This document shows, in pieces, positions 1 to 10,800 of a DNA stretch of 64,000 nt. Where the stretch lies: contig NC_052114.1 of NCBI RefSeq assembly GCF_012273895.1, positions 3,286,001 through 3,350,000 of the forward strand, in the 5' to 3' direction. The stretch comes from Zerene cesonia (lineage: Eukaryota > Arthropoda > Insecta > Lepidoptera > Pieridae). The position numbers and the translations under genes are program-made. The notes under the pieces are model-generated. The model made no database searches and was not told the origin of the DNA. It saw only the letters and a program-made list of their open reading frames with translations. Every line of letters starts with the position of its first letter. The stretch's first letter is position 1.

Positions 1-909
1 GCCTTTGCAGTTTTAAGTAATGAGGAATAGTTCAATTCTAATTTTTTATATTCTGAACTCAGCTTGTCAAAATCCTGTAAAATATTCTATAAAATCAATG
101 CACATCCATTCTGCAACTGATCAACTAATACACTCAATATTGTTAAGCTATTAACTTCATTACAAATACATCATATATTATACTAGCTGTGCCCAGAAGG
201 TTTACCCGTGTTGTACATTATCTAACATAACCTATAATAGACATAATCATCATAAATGAACTACCTAATACTGAAAGAGCTTTTCAAATCTGACCAGTGG
301 TTCCTGAGATTACAAACTTTTAAACAAACTCTTCAGCTTTAAATGAAAGTATAGACTTCTTGGAATAATTTTTTTTAATGACACTTCTATGTTAGAGTAT
401 ATTTAGTAAAACATCTAGCATTACACTCATTCAAATGCAGTGCAGAGAACATATTGCAATAAGGAATTGTTTCTGAATAACTGTTTATCATTATTATAGT
501 TCATTCATGAAGGTCGCAAATAGGTGATGTTTCATAATTGTGAAAAAGAACCATATGTCAAAATGGCTACCAACTAAAGACAGCACTTTACAAGATCCAA
601 AAAATCTACAACAAGAAATAGTTGTTGGTTGGTTGTTATTTTTTATCATATTGATACAATTTTAAAGAAATATCAATCAATAAACAAAATTTTGTAGTAG
701 TATTCATAACTACACATCTTACTACTGACAAGACAATATGATTTTAAGTACTTAATATGTCCAGTTAAACATATTAAAAAAAAAGTGGCAATTTAAAAAA
801 AAAAACTTTCAGTAAGAAACATGATCTAATCCTGCCAAGTCTCTTATATAATTTTAATATCATAAAAAACTGTAATAAAGTCAATCAAGTAGATGACACT
901 TGATTAGCC
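1..909. other. Non-coding flank with one dispersed repeat
   Basis: AT-rich sequence with no credible coding exon on either strand. It holds one dispersed repeat (182-355), A-rich runs near 778-806, and then runs into an assembly gap. It may be intron or 5' flank of Mkp3, because the first coding exon(s) of that gene are not visible to its right. Confidence 0.6.
182..355 (+). repeat. Lepidopteran 'ctagctg' dispersed repeat, family A
   Basis: Begins with ctagctgtgccc and ends with the shared core ttcctgagatta, then a caaac run and actcttcagcttta. The same core is seen at 43160-43200 and 60715-60775 in this window, which shows that it is a dispersed repeat. No ORF is present, so it looks non-autonomous. 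The exact ends are approximate. Confidence 0.7.
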
Positions 910-1909
910 NNNNNNNNNNNNNNNNNNNNNNNNNNNNNNNNNNNNNNNNNNNNNNNNNNNNNNNNNNNNNNNNNNNNNNNNNNNNNNNNNNNNNNNNNNN
1001 NNNNNNNNNNNNNNNNNNNNNNNNNNNNNNNNNNNNNNNNNNNNNNNNNNNNNNNNNNNNNNNNNNNNNNNNNNNNNNNNNNNNNNNNNNNNNNNNNNNN
1101 NNNNNNNNNNNNNNNNNNNNNNNNNNNNNNNNNNNNNNNNNNNNNNNNNNNNNNNNNNNNNNNNNNNNNNNNNNNNNNNNNNNNNNNNNNNNNNNNNNNN
1201 NNNNNNNNNNNNNNNNNNNNNNNNNNNNNNNNNNNNNNNNNNNNNNNNNNNNNNNNNNNNNNNNNNNNNNNNNNNNNNNNNNNNNNNNNNNNNNNNNNNN
1301 NNNNNNNNNNNNNNNNNNNNNNNNNNNNNNNNNNNNNNNNNNNNNNNNNNNNNNNNNNNNNNNNNNNNNNNNNNNNNNNNNNNNNNNNNNNNNNNNNNNN
1401 NNNNNNNNNNNNNNNNNNNNNNNNNNNNNNNNNNNNNNNNNNNNNNNNNNNNNNNNNNNNNNNNNNNNNNNNNNNNNNNNNNNNNNNNNNNNNNNNNNNN
1501 NNNNNNNNNNNNNNNNNNNNNNNNNNNNNNNNNNNNNNNNNNNNNNNNNNNNNNNNNNNNNNNNNNNNNNNNNNNNNNNNNNNNNNNNNNNNNNNNNNNN
1601 NNNNNNNNNNNNNNNNNNNNNNNNNNNNNNNNNNNNNNNNNNNNNNNNNNNNNNNNNNNNNNNNNNNNNNNNNNNNNNNNNNNNNNNNNNNNNNNNNNNN
1701 NNNNNNNNNNNNNNNNNNNNNNNNNNNNNNNNNNNNNNNNNNNNNNNNNNNNNNNNNNNNNNNNNNNNNNNNNNNNNNNNNNNNNNNNNNNNNNNNNNNN
1801 NNNNNNNNNNNNNNNNNNNNNNNNNNNNNNNNNNNNNNNNNNNNNNNNNNNNNNNNNNNNNNNNNNNNNNNNNNNNNNNNNNNNNNNNNNNNNNNNNNNN
1901 NNNNNNNNN
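910..1909. other. Assembly gap (1000 N)
   Basis: Exactly 1000 N, probably a fixed-size scaffolding gap, so the real distance is unknown. It is one place where the missing 5' coding exon(s) of Mkp3 could lie. Confidence 0.98.
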
Positions 1910-1983
1910 AACTTCACAGAAATTCAGCTTGTTGGGACTTTATGTAACTTCACCCTCATTTTTTGGTCTAAATTGACCGGACT

Positions 1984-2080
1984 AGTGCAGTTCGATCCAA
2001 CTTGAGAGATAGGATAGTTTAAATAATTTTAATTACGATAAATAATAACCCGGGCGGAGCCGGGGCGTGCAGCTAGTATA
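1984..2080 (-). repeat. Dispersed repeat family B, truncated copy
   Basis: Reverse-strand copy of the element at 47139-47235. By eye the two differ at about three positions over roughly 92 bases, which suggests recent mobility. The copy ends near the N gap, so it may be incomplete because of the assembly. Confidence 0.75.
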
Positions 2081-5000
2081 TTATATTTAATTGTTTAAAT
2101 TAAATTTAATAAGCATAATTAGCGTGCTGCTTATGATTGTCTAAGTAGGTATGTTAATTCTAATAATGAATGAATTAAGTCCACATTTATGTAATTAGTT
2201 TATGATATCCATAGCGAGTTCTTGCAGGTAAATTCGAATGGTACATATTTCAATAGGTTTCCAATGGATTAGAAGATTATGTAAATATGGATACATTTTT
2301 TGCTTAAAAGTGAAGGATTTTTTTTAAAAGCATATTTATCAACTGCTTTTCTTTTAAATTATGTTAAATCCCAATATAAACAACTTACAATAATAAATGG
2401 AATATTTACTATTTAAATACAGTACACAGAACATAATTATATTGAATGTATCTTTACATTTCTTCAGCCGTTCACGTAGGTATTCGAGCCGCTTAATAAT
2501 GACGGAGGTCGCAAGTTGAGGCATCCGTCCTACCAAACGTGGGAGAGGAAGTCTGTTACTTATTGTGCTCTTCAATGCGAGACGATAGATTACGATCGCC
2601 GCTCTAACGCGAACGCGTTTACGTTTCCGACCATCGCATTTTATACTCTTCTACGAATAATAACCATAGATTATGTAAATGGCGATTGCGCTGCATGCGC
2701 TTAGAGGAAATAATATGCGTCATCGTTTTACTATAATCATTCTAAATACTAATACAGGCCACGATGAAATCATTAGTGCAATGTGTAGGTCTGTTACACT
2801 ATCACGCTATCATGAGACGCATTCTTATTTTGGGCTGAAAATAACTTCTTTATATGTGACTTGATATTTCCAAGCGTACTCTGTAAATGATTTATTTACA
2901 ATCATCATCGGGATATGCAAAATGTACAATGTATTTTAATAAACAATTATCGGTTTTGGAGTTTGAGTAAATATTTAAAGTATGATCAAAGGCGGCCCGA
3001 TGCCTGCAATATGCATGGTCTTCCTCCAGCGGAAGAGTGTCGCAATTTTATTTATATGTTCCTGTTTCTTTAACGTACTTTCAATAATTTTTAATTTCTT
3101 TCTCCATATTAAGTTTTATCGTTGAAATATCATACCGCGAAAATATTTGAGTGACTGGCATTCAAAAAGATGTGTTCGGGGTAGTAGCGCTAATAATTGT
3201 CAATTGGTAGGTATATATTGTATTTGCGTTCATTTTGGTATAAGTTCGGACAAAGCAATGTAACAGAAACGGATGCGAACCTCTGCCAATAAATATTGAA
3301 TTCTGTATAAACACCAATGGTTATTGTTTCGGCCAAACAAACAGCACGTGCGCACGAAATCAGGATGTGGAGAGTTCTGAGTTTCTGACCAATGTCTTAC
3401 AGTTATCGTTTAATGGTATGAGAAATCTTTCGCATCTGGCCGGCTGGGTTGATCTAATAAAGGAAAATGAAATCATCACGGAAGTAATATTATCGTATCG
3501 TTCGTTTCTGAAATGAGGTTTACATATTATTGAGGCGTTTTTTGCCCTACAACTTATCCACTAAATCTACTTAAATTTGTAGAAACAATGTTAAATTTTT
3601 ACCCTAGAACTGATAAGATTTAGACGAGAAACTGCTCCTTGAACCTAAACACATTAATAGTAAATAATTTATATGCCCCATTCAATAATGATGTATATCT
3701 TTATTAATTTTTATTTAGTAGTTTTAGAATTATTGTCGTATAAACTCAACAACAACAAAAAATCGTAAGTGATAATGTTATGGTAGTAGATAATGTATTA
3801 TATATACAAGGTTTATTGTATTGACTATTAAACTTTGAATGAGTCTTTTATCAGTTTATTACACGGTCGTAACATTGGCATTGAAGGTTTTTGCATGCTG
3901 ATGTAATGTCCAAACCGCGGATTTACAGCTTTATTCATTGTATTCTGATTTAATTTTGTGTCGTTTCGCTACGATGACCCAGGATGAAAAACAAAAACGT
4001 TTTAAAGGTTGCTCTATTGTTGTATTGTTGAATGGCGGATAATTCCGCCTGTTTATCGTTTGTAATGAAACTACCATAGTGTTATTACTTTGTTATATAA
4101 TAACTGCGATTCATTATTAAATCATATGTATGGGAAAAGCATGAGTGTGACTACTGCGCTGTGCTGATACGTAAGATGTGTGATTGTACTTGGCTGTTAG
4201 TTATCATTTATCCAATGGCGCCAGAGCTATTATCGCTCTGAAATCGACCCGCTTCTTAATTGGTTCAATGTGTTTACAAAGACCAGCTTTGTTCTATTAA
4301 ATACGGCAGAAATTTATACTACAATATTTTTTTAATAATATAAAGCTAAAGAGATTGTATGCTGGAACGGGCGATATTTTATAATCGACCGAAAAATAAT
4401 GTGTCAATTTGTAAGGAATTGGTTTATTACGGATCGCAATATTTCACAGAAACATGTTTTTTTTTAACACTTCAATGAATCGATTTTTTACACGTTTTAT
4501 TTTAAGAATGTTCTGATTGAACACTTAACTTTTCAATTGACCTATCTCAGCTCAATTGTATTTATATCTCGCCTACGATGTTCTTCCCATAAATTGCCTT
4601 AAACTGCCTTAATTGGTCTTTATTCAGTGTGACAATAAAGTTGGATTGAATCTTCGCTCAATGCATTCGGTGAAGACGAAAAGTCATCATTTTGTAGCAT
4701 CATTCATAACAAACAGTACCTACACTTTTTTCCTCGTTGATATTAATTGAATATTTCAGAATTTTTAATGTAATATGATATACATGTACTGTAATTTAAC
4801 AGTTTACTGCTACTACTAGTAATTGAGTGCCAAATAAAAGGGTGAGTGACTAGTGGCTAGTTTCTGCCAAGGTCTGTCACCTGCCGCCTACACCGTTGCC
4901 CTTGAGTGCTCCCCCGACTATAAACCCGGACAAACCTAACTATACAGTTATACTAAAACGTATATACCTTTTAGGGCTAATTGGCATTTTATTATCGTTA

Positions 5001-5789
5001 TCAATATGCCAATGTACAATTTTATCCATCTTACAATTTCCGTAAAACTTTACCCGTTAACTTCGACCAGCGTAACAGCCTATAATAGAAACTTCATAAT
5101 GCATTTGTATTATTTAATTCCCGCAACCAAATTTTATGCGCTCTAAAAAAACGTATTGAATTGACGTTGTCGATCGATTAAATCATATAGTGTAATAATT
5201 CCAAATTTATCATATCGAGAAAGATTACGACATATCCAATATAGGCGTAGGCGGCTTCCGCATACGTTTAGAAATTCTTAAAATATATGGGAGGGATACG
5301 GGATATTGTTTATTCATCTTGCGGTAAAACTGGCTCAGTCGGCACTCCGTTATCTTGCCTTTTGTGCGACATCACCGCGTTTGTGGTTTGTCGGTGACCA
5401 CATATTATTACACTATTTACTCCTTTACTGGTTGCCATCACGACTCCAATTAGCCGTTAGCTTCACTTCCGGTGAATAACCGGTGCGAACGGCAGAATGT
5501 GATTTCCGCTTTACTGAGAAAGATATTCGAGAATTTAATTAATGCTTTATACTTGACTTCCTGCGCGGCATAATTTACGAATTTAGAAAATCGTTGCTCC
5601 TGTTCTTCTTTTAGTATCATACGTCAACGATGTATTGAATATAATAAAATATATGAAATAAAAAAACTCGGTTAAAAATATACGAAGTCTTTATATCTAC
5701 ATAATTTTATACAGTAGTGAGGCTCTGCTCAATTATTTTTCTATTCATTACTGAATCTTTTGATACGAGAAATCACGGCTGAGCTGAAC

Positions 5790-6060
5790 AAGTGAATCGC
5801 GAGTTTGCTCTATGTGGGCGTATCAAGGTTCACCGGGCGAGGGGTGTTTTAATGGAGTCCTTGCTGGCGAGGACACTAGGAGGGGTGGTACGCGCGGTGG
5901 GCGCCGTGCGGGGGCGGGCGGGGCACGTTGTTTCATTGAGTGCGGCGGATGAATGGGCAGACACGATGACTCATCGGATCGATGCTGAAGCCGCGCGCCC
6001 CTCGCCCCGCGCCCGCCGCTAAGCTACACGACGCGACTGCGCGTTCCACCAAAATTGCAA
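5790..6060. promoter_or_regulatory. GC/CpG-rich patch, possible promoter or enhancer
   Basis: A local GC-rich block in otherwise AT-rich DNA, with runs such as gtgcgggggcgggcggggc. A small ORF starts at 5792, but its composition looks like GC-rich non-coding DNA. Candidate splice donors near the ATG at 5851 leave phase 0, which does not match the phase-1 requirement of the 7719 exon. A non-coding first exon or a regulatory block is possible. Confidence 0.25.
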
Positions 6061-7007
6061 CCGCTAAAGAAAAAATACTAATTAGGTCGTCTGAACTACA
6101 CGTTAGTCGAGCGACAACGTAAAAGAAAAGAAATATACGCTACCTTCGTATAGGGATTTGTAATTACGAAGATTGTTGTAAAATGCATAGAAAATTTATA
6201 TCTTAGTTGTTAAATAGTATACCTGCGTATGTAGTCGAATAGAGTTGGATGAAAATATTCCATGTAATTATGTGACTTGATAATAAAAAAATTGCATAAA
6301 TAATCCAGTGATTATTGCGTATAAGAATAAAAACTTATTTAATTACGATACAAACGTTGGAATAATATTTAATGTAAATATGTATTGTGATATTTTCCGA
6401 TATGTATCAAAACACTGAGAGCCCACTCGAAACCAAGTTTGTATAAGAAGTTGAGGCGATTCGCAAGGTCACGCCCACGCGAGAGCACAAGTGGACATTG
6501 CCTTAAACGCAACGTTTGTTAGTGTGGTGGGCGCTCGTTGTCTTGCAAGCTTTACTATACCATAAATTTGCACCGACGCTCAAAAACAAATGTTTGCCAC
6601 TTCCGAACCTCTAATGACTGAACTGTTTGCGACAATATTAAAACATTTTACAAACTTTTGAAATCGAAAGTCTCTGCGTGATAAACAACATAAAATAACA
6701 AAAATAGCTCAAAGCAAAAGTCATTTTCGTACATTCAATATTGAGTTAAAGCTGTTTAATGAATATGTATGCGATATAAACAGAATAAATATGTAGTAGC
6801 ACGGTTCATACTTCATAGTCACGGATCATCATATTTTGCTTCGCACTCCCAGTGACTAGTACTCGAATTCAAATAAAACATGAATATGAATATATAAATA
6901 TAGTACAGGCTGCTTTTTCTGTATCTGAACTAAATTATAAATGAAAAAAAAGTGTTTCAACGGAGTGATTTCAAATATAATATTTTTTGCGTCTAGAGAT
7001 AGGGGAC

Positions 7008-7106
7008 TAGAGAGTGATATAGGCCTTCTTCTCGCGGTGAAACATCACATACCCAAGGGAAATTCCTATACCACGTGGGCGAAACCGCGGGCGGAAAGCT
7101 AGTATA
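7008..7106 (+). repeat. Dispersed repeat family C fragment
   Basis: Shares the core cgcggtgaaacatc followed by a ctttgac/ccacgtgggcgaaa block and a terminal gctagta with fragments at 17230-17312 and 56780-56952. It is non-coding and its boundaries are approximate. Confidence 0.6.
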
Positions 7107-7330
7107 ACTATAGATAGAACATTTATGCATGATGCGTGGAATGAAGAAGTGGGCGACATTAGCATCACAATGGTGGCGCGAACAACCGGAAGTAGGCCTG
7201 ACGCACCGGACGTTTTGTCGGTGTCTTCCATCTCTCATCCTTAAACAATCGAAATTTAAACGTGCTCATTTTTAAAAGATGCCTCTAATACCGGGAATTA
7301 ACCTTTTACGTGCCGCTCGCTATTGAATTC

Positions 7331-7401
7331 TTTTCTGAGAAGTACTCTTCTCAGAAAATTGGAAATTCTGATACTTTCGTACTCGAAAGTATCGGAATTT
7401 C
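7331..7401. repeat. Two adjacent inverted repeats (hairpins)
   Basis: The first has perfect 12-nt arms (7331-7342 and 7347-7358) around a TACT loop. The second has 18-nt arms (7362-7379 and 7384-7401), also around TACT, with one mismatch that would be a G.U wobble in RNA. They are three bases apart and end about 320 nt left of the first visible Mkp3 exon. Function unknown. Confidence 0.85.
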
Positions 7402-7718
7402 AAATGTCGGAGAGCATGCTTTGGACATGTATTTTTATATATAGTATTGCCTCTCAGTCATCTTCTGTATTTTGACACAAAACATGATGCTCCCACAGCG
7501 ATAAGCATATATTTTCATCCTTAACAAAATGTAATTCAGTAATATTAAAATTTTAATGAAGTTTGATATATACTATACTTCCTGGGATGGAAATGGAAAA
7601 TTTGACATTTATGATGTTATACTCAAAATTAATCATTAATTTATAACGGAAGTCACGTATTACAGCTATATTGGTTAAAAGGCATGAATATGTTAGAACA
7701 ACTCTTTATTGTTTACAG

Positions 7719-7809
7719 GTGATTTCGCGGAGTTCCGACGAGCTTACCCCGAGTGGTGCAGCGAAGCAGGGGCCCAACATTTACCTCACTTACCGCTTAT
7801 GGGCTTACG
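7719..7809 (+). CDS. Mkp3: Mkp3 exon: end of rhodanese/MAPK-binding domain
   Basis: Acceptor gtttacag at 7718 and donor GTTAGT after 7809. It starts with two bases of a split codon and ends in phase 2. It reads (G)DFAEFRRAYPEWCSEAG...LPLMGL, matching the end of the DUSP6 rhodanese domain (GGFSKFQ) and the following PVLGLG. It is 91 nt and needs an upstream exon ending in phase 1. Confidence 0.88.
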
Positions 7810-10800
7810 GTTAGTATATAGATTTGGTGTCGACGACACAGCTATCTCGATAAATATATCGTTATCGCATATTTGGTAACCGTTGTGTAATCAACGTGCG
7901 GGGGCATTACAATTTCAATCATGGATTTTTGTTTATAGAGCGCTTATATCTACATACGCCTTCACAGGTTACTTTTAAAGTATTTATTATGCTTAGGTCT
8001 TGTTTAATTTCGTTTATTAAATGTCAGAATATACGTTATTTAATCGATGAGTGTCCTATTTAAGAACTCTGAGCGCAAAAAATTTAATGATCTAAAAACT
8101 GTTTTGATACGTACCTACGTGGTGTAATTGGCGTATTTATTAGCGATATTACATCGACGGCGAAGGAGTTGCGCAGGCAATCTCTCGATAGTCATTAATT
8201 ATGCGAACGGGGGAAAAACTAGCACGCGTGGGAATCCGATTTCATGCGCGTGAGACTCACCATTCAGCTTTTATCGGAAAAAGCCGCCTCCGGCCCAACT
8301 ACTTGTTCGAAATGCCGACTCTCTCCGCGCGATTGCGTGGACTTGTCTTGGATTATAAATAAATTGCTTTCCAATCATTTAAGGACATTTATTAATAACA
8401 AAACCACTTTACCGTGGTTTTAATTATTTTATTTGAAAGGCAAATTACTCGCTTACAAGAGATAATAAGAAGTTATTATTTTATTTTCCATTTTTTTTTT
8501 CAACATTATTATTCCTATAATTAAAAATATAGGTTGTATTGCATTTTGTGCATTCAGATTTACCCCTTTAACATTACATCAATACAATAAGACAACTGGA
8601 AAACTTTTTTAATAATTCTTTCAAAAAGTGGACTATACCTCTCTATTGGACAACAAGAAGTTTGAGTGTTTGTAAAAGAAGGTTATTAATAATTCAATTA
8701 AAAAGTTAAAATCCTACGCGGCTTTGTTTCTATAAATAATTAGGAATTACGTAACGTTATTGTTTCGTAAAATCCGTCGTCTTCCGCAAAACGAAGAATC
8801 AATTGAAATTCGATCGACGTGGGAGCTTCGTAAATAAATTAAACAGTGACTATGCATGCTAGCTATTTCCTGCGGCTTCGTTCGCTTGAAATTTGGTCTA
8901 CCAAATAAAATTTCTTGATAAATCATTTTAGATAAATGCGTCCGTCCTCCCGTTAACCCGTTTTCCCCCTCGCGCGTATTTATGTCGTTCGAGAGTCAAT
9001 CTTATCGTGATAACTTGTAAACTATGCGTTCAAATTACTTAGTGTAGAAGGCAAAGTTTATCTACATTATGTATATAATCCATTATGTATAGATCCATTT
9101 GTCGCTTTAAGTATTTAAAGCGACAAATGGATCGATTTAGATAAGAGTTCGGTTTACTATGTTGTTCATAGTGGCTTCCACATACATAACACATATTGTA
9201 TCTTCAATATTAAATGTTGTTATACTACGAGCTAGGACTAAGTTATTATAATAGAAGAAAAATTAAATAATTTAAAAAGTCACTATCAATATCGTTCCAA
9301 ATACTAAAATGACATCAAATGACTACAATTTCCTATTAAACACAAAAAGAATCAAGTTAATTGATTAAAAAAGCTCAAAAAGTTGTTGAGTAAAAATACC
9401 AAAAAAAAACCAAAATCCAAATTGACAATCTCCTTCGTTTTTGGGTCGTCGATTAAAAATAATGATAACATCAATTTATTAGTCCTCATGGTGTAGTGTT
9501 TTTATTAAATAGAGAGTGTAATATTATAGAATAGTCTTGTAAATTGATACTGCCTGGCGTAGGTTTTACCCATAAACATTAACAAGCACAACAAAATAGG
9601 CGTTATTCATAATACCTACATACGAAATTGTTAAACAAACGAAAGCCATTGTTCTACATTTGGTGATGTAACGCCAATATCTTGGCTTACGTTTCACAAG
9701 CAATTAACATTTGCACGTGTCAATGAATACTGGTGGTGACTCGTACTTTACGCGCTTGCATGAAATATTCCATTCACCAGCAATGGCTCTTGTGTGACTG
9801 GTTTTGTTCGCTTATTGGCTATTGCGTTCATTCAAGTTTTTCACGGGCTGATATCGCAATTAATGTGGACATATGAAACTTTAGCGTAATTTTATTATAC
9901 ATACAATAATTCATAATCATACAGGCTAATTATTAAAATGTACACGCTTATATCATTGATATGCCCCGGCGTTAATTAAACTCTGCAAGTTGTGTATCGT
10001 GGGCCGTGGCCGCAGAGTACCATAAATGTTAAGAACATGCGTTTTCTCATCGAGCGCTCTGCCCAGTGTTCCGGTGAGGCCGAGTGGCGCATTGCAGTCC
10101 ACTTGACATTAATAAAAAGCGCTCGGTTAATAAACCCATTCATCATTACCATTTGTGCCTACGTCGCTACGGTCTCATTGAGCCGAGTGCGCGCTTACCT
10201 CACCGACCATTGCATTAGAGAAACTACTTACGCGTTCAATGGCATACGCTCCATTCATGCTACGTGTGCGCTCACGGAAATCACCGCTCACTATTCAGTT
10301 TTTCGCCTCGCAAACTAAAATAGTGTTTGTCACGACACACGGTCGCAATGTGCTCGTCGCTTAATTCATTAATACAAATCGTATTTCTGTCATTGATTTC
10401 AAGCATACGACGAAACGTTATTCAAATATAAAATTATTTACCATACATCCTTTGAACTTTAACGCCCACGAACACGAAATTCAGGCATCGTTTCTTGTCT
10501 ATAAATAGATATTATATTCAATTTTGTACTGGAAGTGAGTTTAATTTTAATCACACCCACGACTCGCCCGTACGGTGAGGCCTACACGAGATTTTGAGTG
10601 GGCTTGTTACATTATAAATAACTTAAATGTTGTACTTGATACTCAGAATCGAAGCGCCTTTCTAAGAATGAAAGAAATTATATAATAATTATTGTTCGCA
10701 ATTTTGCTACTATTTCAAGAACGGATCAATCTTGAGTGCTCAATGAAAAACCGTAGTAGGTAGGTACTATACCCGTTCGGTAGATTGCATGGCAAGTGCT

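Larger units (their letters stand above)
2081..7718. other. Non-coding DNA upstream of the first visible Mkp3 exon
   Basis: AT-rich DNA with no exon I can support. The short ORFs here lack codon bias and family resemblance. It contains a GC-rich patch (5790-6060), a dispersed repeat (7008-7106) and a pair of strong hairpins (7331-7401). It is probably an Mkp3 5' intron, since the exon at 7719 starts in mid-codon and needs an upstream coding exon. Confidence 0.55.

Noticed and set aside
900..1976. Long ORFs across the N runs (also 43810-45088)
   Set aside because: They consist of X from N bases and carry no information.
5792..6022. 76-codon + strand ORF in the GC patch
   Set aside because: Low-complexity Arg/Ala/Gly content, no resemblance to the rhodanese domain, and no donor in the phase needed by Mkp3.
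9992..10318. 108-codon + strand ORF
   Set aside because: Lies in an Mkp3 intron whose flanking exons join correctly without it; no codon bias or known motif.
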